From Corella eumyota (taxonomy: Eukaryota > Chordata > Ascidiacea > Phlebobranchia > Corellidae): DNA of 64,000 nucleotides. Below are positions 1 to 24,079 of the stretch, in pieces. The stretch lies in contig OY720100.1 in the NCBI GenBank assembly GCA_963082875.1, positions 3,286,001-3,350,000 of the forward strand, written 5' to 3'. The position numbers and the translations under genes were made by a program. A model generated the notes under the pieces. It had not been told where the DNA came from. It saw only the letters and a program-made list of their open reading frames with translations, and did not search any database. The first letter of the stretch is position 1; each line of letters starts with the position of its first letter.

Positions 1-3000
1 GAAATCAACTGTAATTGAAATGTTGAACTGTAAAACAAACTTTCTTGAAAGCATTACTGTTAAAAAATCAAAATGTTGTAGAATGGACAACAAACCAAAA
101 AACAGTATTTTAGTGCTGATCGTCTTGCTGATACATTAAAAAGATGAAAAGTGGTTATAATTCTACTGATGAATTAAGAAACAGAAAAAAAATTAAATGT
201 GTTTTGCTGGTGAATCAAGAGGAAAAAACATGCATCAAAAAACCACTAAAGCTACTTTTACGTAAACAACAAGTAAAGTGGTAATGAAACGAACATTTAA
301 AAATGAGAGCAAAACTAAAAAACTGTAAAGGCATTATGCGAATTCCACTTAAATAAATGTACGAATAACAAAAATGCTGCTATGGTACATTAAAAATGTA
401 TTGAAAAGATACAAAAGCTTTGAAAACCAAAACTGAGTAAGAAATTATACACACGACATACTGCAGTATAAAAAACTTGGACATCGTTTCTTATCAAGAT
501 TTGAGGTTCAGTTTTGCTGTTGTTATGCTCTAACATAAATGGAACTTACTCAGGAAAAATATTAAAAACACTTATAGAAAGAGAAACTGCTGATAAAAAC
601 ATGGCAAACTACAATGCCAATCAATGTATTTAAAGAAAATCTTTCGAAAAAATAAAATTGAAGAATTTCCAAGTAAAATCAACCAAGCAGCTAATTATTG
701 AATCGCTCATTTTTCAAGCACAAAAAGTAACCATGCATGAAAAATTCCAAGCGCAAACATTGAAAAAAAACTATTGTTAAGCTCCAAAAAATATTTTGCA
801 AAAACAGACAATTAACAATATGTGATTATGTTGGTTTATTCCTGGCAAACTTAACATTACACATGCAATACATATATAACACAATTTATAAGTAAATCAA
901 ACCTTTTATTTTTTTTAATTACAATGTGTTTATTTCTTGTAAAATCATTATATTTAAAATCTTTTTAAAAAACCTAGTATATGCTAAAAAAAAAGCATTA
1001 AAAAAAAGCAAAAATGGAAAAAATTAAATTCATATTTTGATATTTATTGTTGAGAAATCCCTTAACATCTTTTGTCCAAATTTTAATAGAACTATTCCAA
1101 ATTTTTACAAAATTTCCAAATTTAAAAAAAAAACTATTTGAATATGTAAAATGTTGTAGGCAAAAAAAATTCTTATTCAAAAAAAGAAGTTTGGTTAATT
1201 TTTATGTTCTTATTAAACGATTTTTAAAAAATTATTTTGTAAACAACACTAATTTTAAATTTGCAACAGGCTCATTTTTTATTCAGAAACTTGATTATAC
1301 ATAGCTAAATGCACTACCAATTTATCTAAATTATCTAACCAAAAATATCGCAGCATTAATTAAAATGACTCTGTGTCAAAAGTTTTTAAACAATCTAAAT
1401 CGTTTCACTGGGTCTATTTTTAGAAATTGTACGCAGAATTATGCTACAGGCGTGTCACAGAATAGCTTACTCATTTTTACTTGGTAACATTCTGGCATGT
1501 GTGTATGGTATAAAGATTATAAATGATGCTATTATGGTTACGATACTTAGCAAAAAAGAAGACAGTAAATGTGCATGTCATTAGGAATATGGTGTATATT
1601 TATAACTATTTATTATAATTTACGTGACACATAAAAACATAAAATCTCATGTTGTTATCTGAATGTTTTTTTAAATAAATAAATGTTATTTTGTACGACA
1701 TACACTAATTTTAATTTAAACATTAATTACTATTTTGTTGCATTTTGTGGTAAGATATAAATTAACCTTTTTTAATTTTTAGGTTGCAAAGCTGTTTTTA
1801 AGCTATTGTTTATTTAGATCACTAGTACTTTATGGTTCTTAAACAACTCTCCTACTCTACAGTCCTCGCTTATTTTCTCGAGGACACTGCAAATTACAGT
1901 GCTCCATTCATTTTAACAAGCTGTTGTTTTTATTTAGGTTTATATACATAATGCCTCTATACGAGTTTTATTATCATTCCTAGCAAAAACATTTTTTGAC
2001 AGCAGCAATTATACTAAAAAAGAAGATTTAAAGAATTCCATTCAATCCTAAAATGAAATATTACTAACTAACGAGTATGGTAAGCCTAATAAATAAGTTT
2101 ATATATTTTAAAGCTAATCTATTTTAAATGTTGCATTTTGCAATAATATGTTTAATTCTACTTAATTTGTTAAGGTTGTAACACTGCTTTTACTTAGCTA
2201 GGACTTATAGTTGTGTTTCTTTTCATTTAAACTTTTATGCAAAATTTTTGAGGTGGTAAATGATTTTTGTTTTTAGCTAATTTCTTAGTTCGACAAATTA
2301 GTTATGAATCACTGAACTCAAAGAAAAACAAATCAAGATTTCTGCAACCCGAAAAATTTTCTACTTGTGTGCACCAAAGTAAGATCTTTTATATGAAAGG
2401 CATTTTCATGTATGTTATTTTTTTTTGTTTTATTAAAACCAGCCACCTCTTTTACCAGGAGAATAAATTTGACAATATTTTTTTTTAAGGAAAAAAAATC
2501 ATGACAATATTTGTATTTTACCTAAAAAATGCAATCTAGATAAAGGTTATAAAAGACTTCCATAAAACTATAGTAATATTTTTTTTAAATAATTTAATAC
2601 TTTTAATTAAATAATTTTACATTAGTTGCCTAGACAAAAAAAAATGATAATAAAGTTTTATTTTTGCTATTTTATTTAGTTGCGACTTATCAACCTCTCA
2701 ATAAGCCAGTTTTTGATTCATTTCTTTATTTATATGAACAAGAACCAAGAAACTTGTGTGCACTCATGTTAGTACTTTAACCCAGTTTTTGCAATATAAA
2801 AATAATATAACAATTTAAAATATTTAATAAACAATTTGAATACTTAGATTACTCTATTCAAAATCTATCAACTTTCAAGAAAGTAAAGTAACTGACCTAA
2901 AAGACAACCTAAACCCAATAAAAAAGAACTGAATGATGTTTGCTGTGTGTGCACCAAATGTAAGTCATATTTTACTTTACAAAAGTTATGTTTTTTAATT

Positions 3001-3517
3001 TAAACCTTCGTTTTTAACATATTAAACTTTCATTTATCCAGCTGTAAAGTTTAAAGAAGAAAAAAACTCCCAAATTGATAAGAAACTGAACTAAAAAATT
3101 TGATGACCTATGGGTATCACTAGATTAAAGAAACAGTCCCAAAAATTGGATCCGACTTACATTGTGCCGAAAGACTTTAATAAACTTACATAAAGGTTAA
3201 AGTAAAACTAAAATATTGGGTATATTTGCCAACCCTACAATTTAAGATTGGGTTGACACACAAATCTCACCTTACATCTGTATTGGCCCCCCAACTATTT
3301 GGTGGTAGAACCCTTTTTCAAATTAACTTTATGTGATATATATTCAAGTGCTGATTAATTACTCAATCATTTCGAATACTTTTATTTTGCTGTGCTTGTT
3401 TTTATTTGTCATATTTAGGCTGTATTTACTTTTTTTGTATCTTTTATTTTGGTTATGTGTTTGCTCGTCGTTTCGGCATTGTGTTGATTTTGTGTTTTGC
3501 TAGTTTAGATGCAGAAA
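1..3517. other. AT-rich gene-poor region
   Basis: I can support no gene here. The stretch is AT-rich with many homopolymer runs, and its short open frames (for example 1047-1304 and 2267-2488) are low-complexity. The only structure I see is between about 2270 and 3060. Three blocks there end in a similar string (GTGTGCAC at 2368, 2757 and 2949), each followed at once by a donor-like GTAAG or GTTAG. They look like decayed copies of one exon. A small hairpin with arms GTCCTCG and CGAGGAC lies near 1861-1886, next to a CTCTACAG string that resembles the head of the MITE-like repeat seen later. Confidence 0.5.
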
Positions 3518-5062
3518 CTTTAAGTAGGCACTTTACCTATAGTTTCGTAGTAGGCACTTTAACCTTAACTTTGTAGTAGGCACTTTAACCATAACTTTGT
3601 AGTAGGCACTTTACCCATATTTTTGTAGTAGGTACTTTACCTAAAACTCTGTGGTAGGCACTTTACCTATAACTTTGTAGTAGGCACTTTACCCGTAGTT
3701 TTGTAGCAGGCACTTTACCCTTAACTTTGTGGTAGGCACTTTACCCATAACTCTGTAGTAGGCACTTTACCCTTAACTTTATAGTAGGTACTTTACCCAT
3801 AACTTTGTAGTAGGCAATTTACCCTTAACTTTGTAGTAGGCACTTTACCTATAGTTACGTAGCAGGCACTTTACCTATAACTTTGTAGGAGAAACTTTAC
3901 GTATCACTTTGTAGTAGGTACTTTACCCATAACTTTGTAGTAGGCACTTTACCCATAACATTGTAGTAGGAACTTTACCTATAGTTTCATAGTAGGCACT
4001 TCACCTATAGTTTTGTAGTAGGCACTTTACCTATAACTTTGTAGTAAGCACTTTACGTATCACTTTGTAGTAGGAACTTTACCCATAACTTTGTAGCAGG
4101 CACTTTACCCATAACTTTGCAGTAGGCATTTCACCCATAACTTTGTAGTAGGCACTTTACCTAAAACTCTGTGGTAGGCACTTCACCTATAGTTTTGTAA
4201 TAGGCACTTAACCCATAACTTTGTAGTAGGCACTTTACCCATAACTTTGTAGTAGGCACTTTACCTAAAACTCTGTGGTAGGCGCTTTACCCATAGTTTT
4301 GTAGTAGGCACTTTACCTATAACTTTGTAGTAGGCACTTTACCTATAGTTTCGTAGTAGGCACTTTACCCATAACTTTGAAGTAGGCACTTTACCCATAA
4401 GTTTGTAGTAGGCACTTTACCCTTAACTTTGTAGTAGGCACTTTACCTATAGTTTTGTAGTAGGCACTTTACCTATAACCTTGTAGAAGGCACTTTACCT
4501 ACAACTTTGTAGTAGGCACTTTACCTAAAACTCTGTGGTAGGCACTTTACCTATAGTTTTGTAGTAGGCACTTTACCCATAACTTTGTAACAGGCACTTT
4601 ACCTACAACTTTGTAGTAGGCACTTTACCCATAACTTTGTAGTAGGCACTTTACCTATAGTTTTGTAGTAGGCACTTTACCCATAACTTTGTAACAGGCA
4701 CTTTACCTATAGTTTTGTGGTAGGCACTTTACCTATAGTTTTGTAGTAGGCACTTTACCCATAACTTTGTAACAGGCACTTTACCTATAGTTTTGTGGTA
4801 GGGACTTTACCAATAGTTTCATAGTGGGCACTTGACTTCGAATTAGGCTTTGAAGTAGGCACGTTACATATAACTTTGAGGTAGAAACTTGTACCTATAT
4901 CTTTAAAGTAGGCATTTTACCCATAACTTTAAGGTAGGCACTTTTACTCTCAACTCAGAATTAGCCACTTTTACCTCTAACTTTAAAGTAGGCAATTTAT
5001 CTTTAACTTAGAAGTAAGCAGTTGTACCAATATCTTTAAGGTAGGCCATTGTACTAAAAGCT
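3518..5062. repeat. Minisatellite, about 26 bp unit, about 59 copies
   Basis: A tandem array with unit GTAGTAGGCACTTT followed by ACCCATAACTTT (26 bp). About 59 units fit the span. The core copies are nearly uniform. The right edge (about 4820-5062) is much more diverged, as expected where an array decays at its border. Variant units recur in a higher-order pattern: the CCTAAAACTCTGTGG variant returns near 3640, 4160, 4265 and 4520, and an alternation of TATAGTTTTGTAG with CATAACTTTGTAACAG units repeats across about 4550-4800. Most units contain TAG TAG, so the array is not coding. Confidence 0.95.
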
Positions 5063-7744
<2,682 letters not shown>

Positions 7745-7975
7745 ATCTTTTAAGTGTTACTAAAAACAAAATCTTATTATTTTAAAATGTTTCACCCATT
7801 TAATTTAACTAAAGGGGCAATGTATAATAGGCACTGTATAAGAGACCAACATAAACTTTGTGAATTTTCTGAATTCCTTTCTGAATCTGAATTCCTTTTT
7901 CTTTTTTATCACAAATAGATTACACTTTTAATTTTATTAAATAGCTAGGTTCACTAACAATGTAATGGAACTGTG
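7745..7975 (+). promoter_or_regulatory. Short DDX41-HECTD2 gap with candidate trans-splice acceptors
   Basis: Only 231 bp separate the DDX41 stop from the HECTD2 start on the same strand. The gap lacks a canonical AATAAA. A pyrimidine-rich run (CCTTTTTCTTTTTT) leads to CACAAATAG ending at 7919, and a second AG follows at 7944-7945. Either could act as the acceptor for cis splicing or for a spliced leader. That arrangement is compatible with a two-gene operon, which ascidians are known to have, but the sequence alone does not prove it. Confidence 0.35.
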
Positions 7976-14805
<6,830 letters not shown>

Positions 14806-16007
14806 TTTGATAAAAATTTATTTTTGTTGTCACTGTTCATAAAAAAACTCTTTTTTTTATTCCTATTTTATTTGGGGTACATACCATTTGTTTAAAACAA
14901 CTTTTAGTCATAAAACTTGGTGCTGTGATATATTTTTTGTACTATTTCTGTAATTTTTTTATGTGACAAGTGCGTATTTTTTGTTACGCGTGCAATTTTT
15001 TAGTTTTTATATTGTAAATATTTAGGTTTGCACCATCAATATTAAATTTATTCATAACTTGTTCATTTCACCATGAAACTAAATACGCTATACATTTTAA
15101 ACTAAATATCCTGTTTTATTTTTTGTAACCACATTTTGGGTAAATTTGGTGTTTTATATTAAAGTTTTGTATATTGGTGCATTTTTATTTTTGTTTTAAA
15201 TTTTAATTAACTTGGCATCAGAAACTAATTCATTTTGCACTATTTGTATGCAAAATTTCCCCTTTTTTAGTTTTTAAATAAAGAAAAAGAAAATACACTG
15301 TAGGCTTTTAATTACGTACTCCCAATTTCTCAATTTATATAATTACTGGGCTGTAGAATTTTGTGCACTTTTAACCTGTTATAATTGTTGTCTCTTATTT
15401 TTTATTTGTTTATAGTATTAATGGGTGCTAGATTTGTATAGAACTTTAACGCTAATTTTCATGAAGTGCTTATCTAGATATACGATATGGCAATTGATAA
15501 TCTTATTACCTAAACTCTATGTTGTTTATTATATTTCAATTTCTTGTACTTTTTGTTATAAGCCAGAACATTCCCTTTGTAAAGAAAATAAATTTTGTGT
15601 GCAACATTGTTTGTGCTTATCAAACACTTTGTATTTTGTACAAAAATATAATTTTCTAAATTTAACACATCAAATAAAACAGGCCTAACTCTAAAACTAG
15701 GTTTATTTAACTTAGGCCTATTTAAAACTCAAAACATTTATTGTACAAAAACAAGATTAAAAATTTTAATATTAATGTATTTAATACATAAACATAATGT
15801 TAAAAAGTTACCGTAAGTCCTACAAAAACACTTCTGTTAAAAGACAGTACAATTGGTGTCCCTAAAATGTATATTACTCTAATAGGCCTATTACACTCCT
15901 GCTTGTCCTAGCTTTACATGGTTATACTATTTTTTTCATTTCCCTTTAAGGGGATAGGTTTTTGATATTTTTGTTGGATAAGGGTGTGCGATTGCCGGTT
16001 GAAACGT

Positions 16008-16165
16008 GTTTGAGCTATCTGTAAACTCTTGGCCTAAGGGCAGATAGAATGACATTGGTGAGGCTCAAACCTAAAACTTTTCTGCTCGTGGTTCGTCGCG
16101 ACGCCACTCTACCTGACTGGGGTCATCCTATTTGCCTTGAATTAGAGTATTAGCGGTCAAGTAGG
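16008..16165 (-). repeat. tRNA-like SINE fragment, family B
   Basis: Minus-strand diverged copy upstream of the GPCR. Its GTTTGAGCTATCTGTAAAC and TGGTGAGGCTCAAACC blocks are the reverse complement of the family B body and B box. Confidence 0.55.
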
Positions 16166-16353
16166 ATCAGTGGTGGTATTTGGTAATGATGGTAATGATG
16201 GTAATAGCTATATTAACATGCTTTAAAATGTAAATCATTAAATTTATTTTGCAATCCTATTCTACTATTAAATTTTTTTAACGGCATTAATGCGTAACCA
16301 ACCTATACAAAAAAATTATGACGAAATGTTATGACTATTTCTCACGTGATAAA

Positions 16354-16361
16354 TGACGTCA
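16354..16361. promoter_or_regulatory. CRE palindrome upstream of the cAMP-receptor-like GPCR
   Basis: Perfect TGACGTCA, 132 bp upstream of the start codon, with CACGTG 6 bp before it. The sequence matches the CREB/ATF site. Function is inferred only from position. Confidence 0.35.
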
Positions 16362-16492
16362 TTAAGTTATGTTGTGATTGTTTATAGTTAGGCTATTGGT
16401 TGAATTTGACTAAGTTTGTAAAGTAAATTAGTTTGTAAAAGTAAAAAGTAAGAAAATTGTGAGTAAATATACCTGGATAGTCGTACATTAAG

Positions 16493-19400
16493 ATGAGTAA
16501 CAATTCAGAAGATTGTACCTTATTTAAGGGGGATGCCCATAAATGTGTAAGTTCAATTTATTTTCAAAATTTAACATAACACTTTTACTATTTTTGGTGT
16601 CAGTTGTTCACAATTAGGCAGTTATTTTATAGGTGTTTGTGCCAGAATATCTGGTACACAATAAAATAAAATTTTATTTTGTCAACAATACAAAATACAG
16701 CATAAAACATAAGTTAAACTTGTCACTAAAGACAGTATAGTTAAATATCTGTTTGACAGACTAAACGCCTAAATAGTTAACCATTTTTTTGTTTAGAATG
16801 TTATTGTATCCTTAAAAAGAGCGACAGCAACATTTTCATTAGTTGGTTGGTAAGTATAATGTATAATAAGTCGTAGAATACCATAACTGTTTAATATATT
16901 TATATGATTAAAAAATTAATTCTATTTTTTACAGCGTTTTCATGATATTGACAATATGGCTTTTTCGGAAATACAACGTTTTGGCACAAAGATTGATCTT
17001 GTATCTAAGTATTGCTGCCATGTTTGATGCAATTGGTTATTTAATGGGAAAAATGTTAAAAGATGGACCAGTCTGTGATTTTGAAGCATGGTGGCTGACA
17101 TTTTTTGGTAAGTACTTTTTTAGTAGTATTATCTGATTATTGACCTGTGGATAAAAAATACAGTTTAAGCCAAAAGTTTAAATCATAGTGATCTATTTGC
17201 CTATTAGCTTTAAAGTTTTAACGGTAATTTTAAAGTCTACTATATGGAATTTAAACTGGCAGTGTGGTGTAACTGCAAAAATGCTTGGTTCCCCTAAATG
17301 TCTACATGAGGTCCTGTGTCTGATCCTTATGCTTCTGCTTCTATGTTGTAACACTCTCAAATAAGGCATCCAATAAAGACTGAATCCCTGTCGAGCTTAA
17401 AACCAATTAGTAGGTTAATTTTGGAAAAATTGTGATCAAAAATATCCTAAACTGCTTAAGCCAACTTAAGACTGGGTCGGGATAACAAGTTTTACACCAT
17501 GTTTAGACCATTAAGGCAGCCTTTTACATAAGGAATAAAGCAATTAAAAATATTGTATAAAATAATCGTTAAACATGCTTTTTGCAAAAAAAGTAAAATA
17601 ATTCAATATTTTAAATTTTTTAGTGCCTTTAATTTTTTACTTTGCTCAGTGTTCAATAAATAATTAAATATGTTTTAGACTGGACTGTGTTAATGTGGGT
17701 AGCCTGTATCACATACAACTTATATCAGAATGTGATAAGGCAAAGAAGAACTGAATCAAAAGAGAAATATTTTCATATTGTTTGTTGGTTTTTTCCTCTC
17801 GTTGTTAGTTTACTTCCATTGATTGGGGATAACTATGGCCCAGCTGGTGCTTGGTGGTAAGTGAAATTTATTTACAATTAATTTATTTTTAATTTGTACT
17901 GTTAGCATCTTAAATCTGATGTTTAAAATATTTTAACGCATTTTTTTTGTACCACAATTTTCAAAATGATTTGTTTTTAATTTTTTGTTTTATTTGTAGT
18001 TGGATTAAACACTCTTCAACAGCGTGGAGATTTGTAATGTAAGTTTAATTTTTTCTTTTAGTTTAACAATTTTTATATATAGAAAAAATTTGCTATCATT
18101 TAGTTGGTTCCTTGGGTAAGTTGCTATGAATGATATAAGCTACTGCTAAGGCTAAACCAAACAGGTTAGAGTGGTCTAAACACTTGGCCTCACAACGTAA
18201 GACCCTGTGTTCAATTTTCACCACCTTTATGCTGTAGCGCCCTTAAATAAGGCGCTTTTAAAGGGCTGAGCCAGCATTTATTCAGAAATTTCGATGGCAA
18301 TTTAGAATATCCTAAACTTCCAAAGGCAACTCAAGACTGGGTCTGGGTAACTGATGCTACTTAATGTTTAGTTTATAAAGTCTACCTTTTTACTTTAATG
18401 ACAAATAAATACAAAAAAAACTTGCAATAGCACATTAAATTTTTTTTGTATTTGTTATTTTATGATTTTGTGTATTTATTTTTTTAAATTTTGTTTTACT
18501 TTACAGCTGGTATGTTCCGCTGTTTATCATTATTATCGGAATGTTCGGGGTTTATGCCTATATTATTTACTTCTTGAAAAAAAAGATGGCATCCTGGCAG
18601 GGAAATTACGACCCAGACGCTGAACATACGAACAAATCCATTAAAGACGATATTAAAATTTTACAAGCATATCCTTTCGTATATTTGGTTCTTTCCATAT
18701 TTCCACTTATTTTAAGGTTAAAAGGTTTAAACTTATTTTTTTAATAAACCTTATTTTTTTGTTTATTTTCAATAATCCACAGCATGGTGTAGTGGGCAGT
18801 ACACTTGTCTTTACTATATGGTGTCCTTGGTTTAATGCCCTTGTGCTGTAGTGCCCTAGAGTAAGGTGCTTTAAACGATATAAACTTCTACTAATCCAAC
18901 ACTTAATCAGCAGCTTATAACTAGCTGGCAAAAAAATCTCAAACTGCCAAAGGCAACTCGAGACTGGGTCAGGGTAACTGACGTTACTTAACGTTTAGTC
19001 GTGAAGTTGACCTTCCAACATCGAGGATAATTTAAAATAAAAAATAACAAAGTTTAGTATAGTAAAATAAACCAAATTTTGTATTTTGATTTTTTTTACT
19101 AATTCCAAATCTTGATTTTCAGGATACACAATGCATTTACTGATGAGGGTGATGATGTTTATGCTTTATGGATATTAACGGTTCTCACTGCTCCTTTACA
19201 AGGTGCAGTAAATGCAGTTATTTTTGGACTTGATCCTGAAACCAGAAGTAAACTGTCATGGACTCAAATACAGGTAATTATCTATGCAGACAATTTCATT
19301 TTTATTTTGTATGATAATGATAAGAGCAAGTAAGTACATGATAAAATGAAGTTCAAGCTTGTTTTTTCAGGGATAAATAAATATAGAAAATAACAATTAG

Positions 19401-20161
19401 GTTTTTAAATTTTTTTGTAATTTTTTTACTTTCCTATTCAAAGTTTCAATTAAATATTAATCATTAGAGTTAACATTATTTATGAGTCATATACTTGTTA
19501 CACCTACCTCCAATCAGTTACTTTAATTTAAATGACATAATTTATATAAGATGCTCAGCGGAAATGTAATCAATTATTATTACTAGATAGATTACTTGGC
19601 TCAGTTGTAAAAAATGTTCTTATATATAATGCTACCTTTAATTTAAAATACTCTATTTCTAAAATACGTATAACTGCTATTATTTTTTTTATTGCTTCAC
19701 ACATTTTTTGCTATTGTCACTACCCTTGTTTGCCCCAACTGTATAAAAGCGTGACCTATTATTACGTTACCTCACTCTGTAATAGTGAAAAATGGTAATA
19801 TCGGAATTTGGGATGTATCACGTAGATTGGCACATATATATTTTGCAGTTTTTTGAATGCTTTCTGCTAAAATTTATCAATTATGTAACTTAACTGGATT
19901 GTGTAACAATCAATGCAGTATTTTGAAACTTATACAGCTTTTTGCTTGACTGTCAAGTCTATCTTGTCTGGAAGATAAAAAATATTTTTGTATTCTTTAA
20001 AGTTGGCTTGGGCAAGTCGCTCGGAGTCTTCCGCCATTCGAGAATACCCGACAGTTTCTGGTGGCGAAAATTTCAGCCACACTAACACAATGGACTCCGA
20101 TGTCAGCAGACGACATTCTTCAACTAACGAACGACCTTACGGGTCTTTTAACCTTGATTAA
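16493..20161 (+). CDS. Seven-transmembrane receptor, cAMP-receptor-like family
   Basis: Eight exons join in phase to 338 aa: 16493-16546, 16797-16849, 16935-17107, 17679-17856, 18000-18038, 18507-18716, 19123-19273, 20003-20161. Seven hydrophobic helices are visible, starting with ATFSLVGCVFMILTIWLF and ending with ALWILTVLTAPLQGAVNAVI. A cysteine before helix 3 (GPVCDFEAWW) and one in loop 2 (GAWCWIKH) could form the usual disulfide. The short extracellular N-terminus has an N-glycosylation site (NNS). The C-tail is Ser/Thr-rich, as in receptors that are phosphorylated for desensitisation. The layout and helix 1-3 wording resemble the Dictyostelium cAMP receptor (class E) and cAMP-receptor-like group. 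The ligand cannot be read from the sequence. AATAAA lies 13 nt past the stop (20175-20180), so the 3' UTR is very short. Confidence 0.82.
17257..17540 (+). repeat. tRNA-derived SINE, family A (diverged)
   Basis: Diverged copy in intron 3 of the GPCR. It keeps GGCAGTGTGGTGTAAC, GGTCCTGTGTCTGATCC, CTGGGTCGGGATAAC and a TGTTTAGACC tail. Confidence 0.7.
18155..18410 (+). repeat. tRNA-derived SINE, family A
   Basis: Copy in the GPCR intron before exon 6. It keeps ATGCTGTAGCGCCC, GCTGAGCCAGCATTTA, GGCAACTCAAGACTGGGTC and GGGTAACTGATG. It ends about 95 bp before the acceptor. Confidence 0.8.
18780..19030 (+). repeat. tRNA-derived SINE, family A
   Basis: Copy in the GPCR intron before exon 7, with head GCATGGTGTAGTGGGCAG and tail ACATCGAGGATAA. 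It ends 92 bp before the acceptor. Confidence 0.85.
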
Positions 20162-20889
20162 CAAAACGAAGCTCAATAAATTTGCACTAGCTCTGTAATA
20201 AGCTTACTTATACTCAAGGGTTGACATTTTTTGTTGTATTGTAATATAAGATCTTGAATATTTTTCAGTATTTCACATTTAATATTAATTAATAGGAATA
20301 TCAATGTAGCACCATGCGAAATGGGCCGGTGTGAAGTGTTAAAATTCTGTTAAGCGTTTGATTAATAATTCGTTTAAAATATCAAATATCGAATTTTTTA
20401 AGTTCACGTAATTAACAAATAATATTTATTGCGCTTTATTCAAAAAAAAATTACTGAAATTAAATTATTATATTTTTCTAATTTGCAATGTTTCCAAATA
20501 TTATTGCTATTATTAAATAGCCGCTGCAATTGACTAACAAACAAAAATGCAAACTTTTAATAAAACACTTTTTCTTTAATGTTTTATTTAAATTTTATTA
20601 TATATATGTATTTTTATGTGTTTATTTAAAAATCAATATATAAGACTTTTAATACTATGTAGAGAAATTATGTATACATTATGTATTATAAATAAATGCA
20701 ATATATAAAGTTGTTTTAACAGTCAAGTATATATATTTAAATAAGCATGTATTCTTAAGCTAGACGCGTAGAGAACAAATGTTTAATTATTTTATATTAA
20801 AGTTAACTATGTGACAATAGAAATCCAGGTATCTATACAAATATGCAAATTCACTAAGGCAAGTTGTGGTTTTTACAATATTTCCAGTT
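20162..20889. other. Intergenic, convergent 3' ends of the GPCR and the epimerase
   Basis: AT-rich sequence between two genes that converge. It holds the receptor polyadenylation signal at 20175-20180. TTTATT strings near 20580 and 20620 could serve the minus-strand gene. I see no coding potential, hairpin or SINE. Confidence 0.5.

Positions 20890-24079
<3,190 letters not shown>

Larger units (their letters stand above)
14806..16492 (+). other. HECTD2 3' end and upstream region of the GPCR
   Basis: An AATAAA at 15277-15282 is the likely HECTD2 polyadenylation signal, giving a 3' UTR of about 490 nt. The short open frame at 15425-15688 is AT-biased and I do not call it a gene. A minus-strand fragment of the second SINE family lies at about 16008-16165. 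Before the receptor start at 16493 there is an E-box CACGTG (16343-16348) and a full CRE palindrome TGACGTCA (16354-16361). They are candidate promoter elements about 130-150 bp upstream. Confidence 0.5.

Noticed and set aside
15425-15688. 87-codon frame downstream of HECTD2
   Set aside because: Past the HECTD2 polyadenylation signal, AT-biased, with no domain or nearby splice partner.
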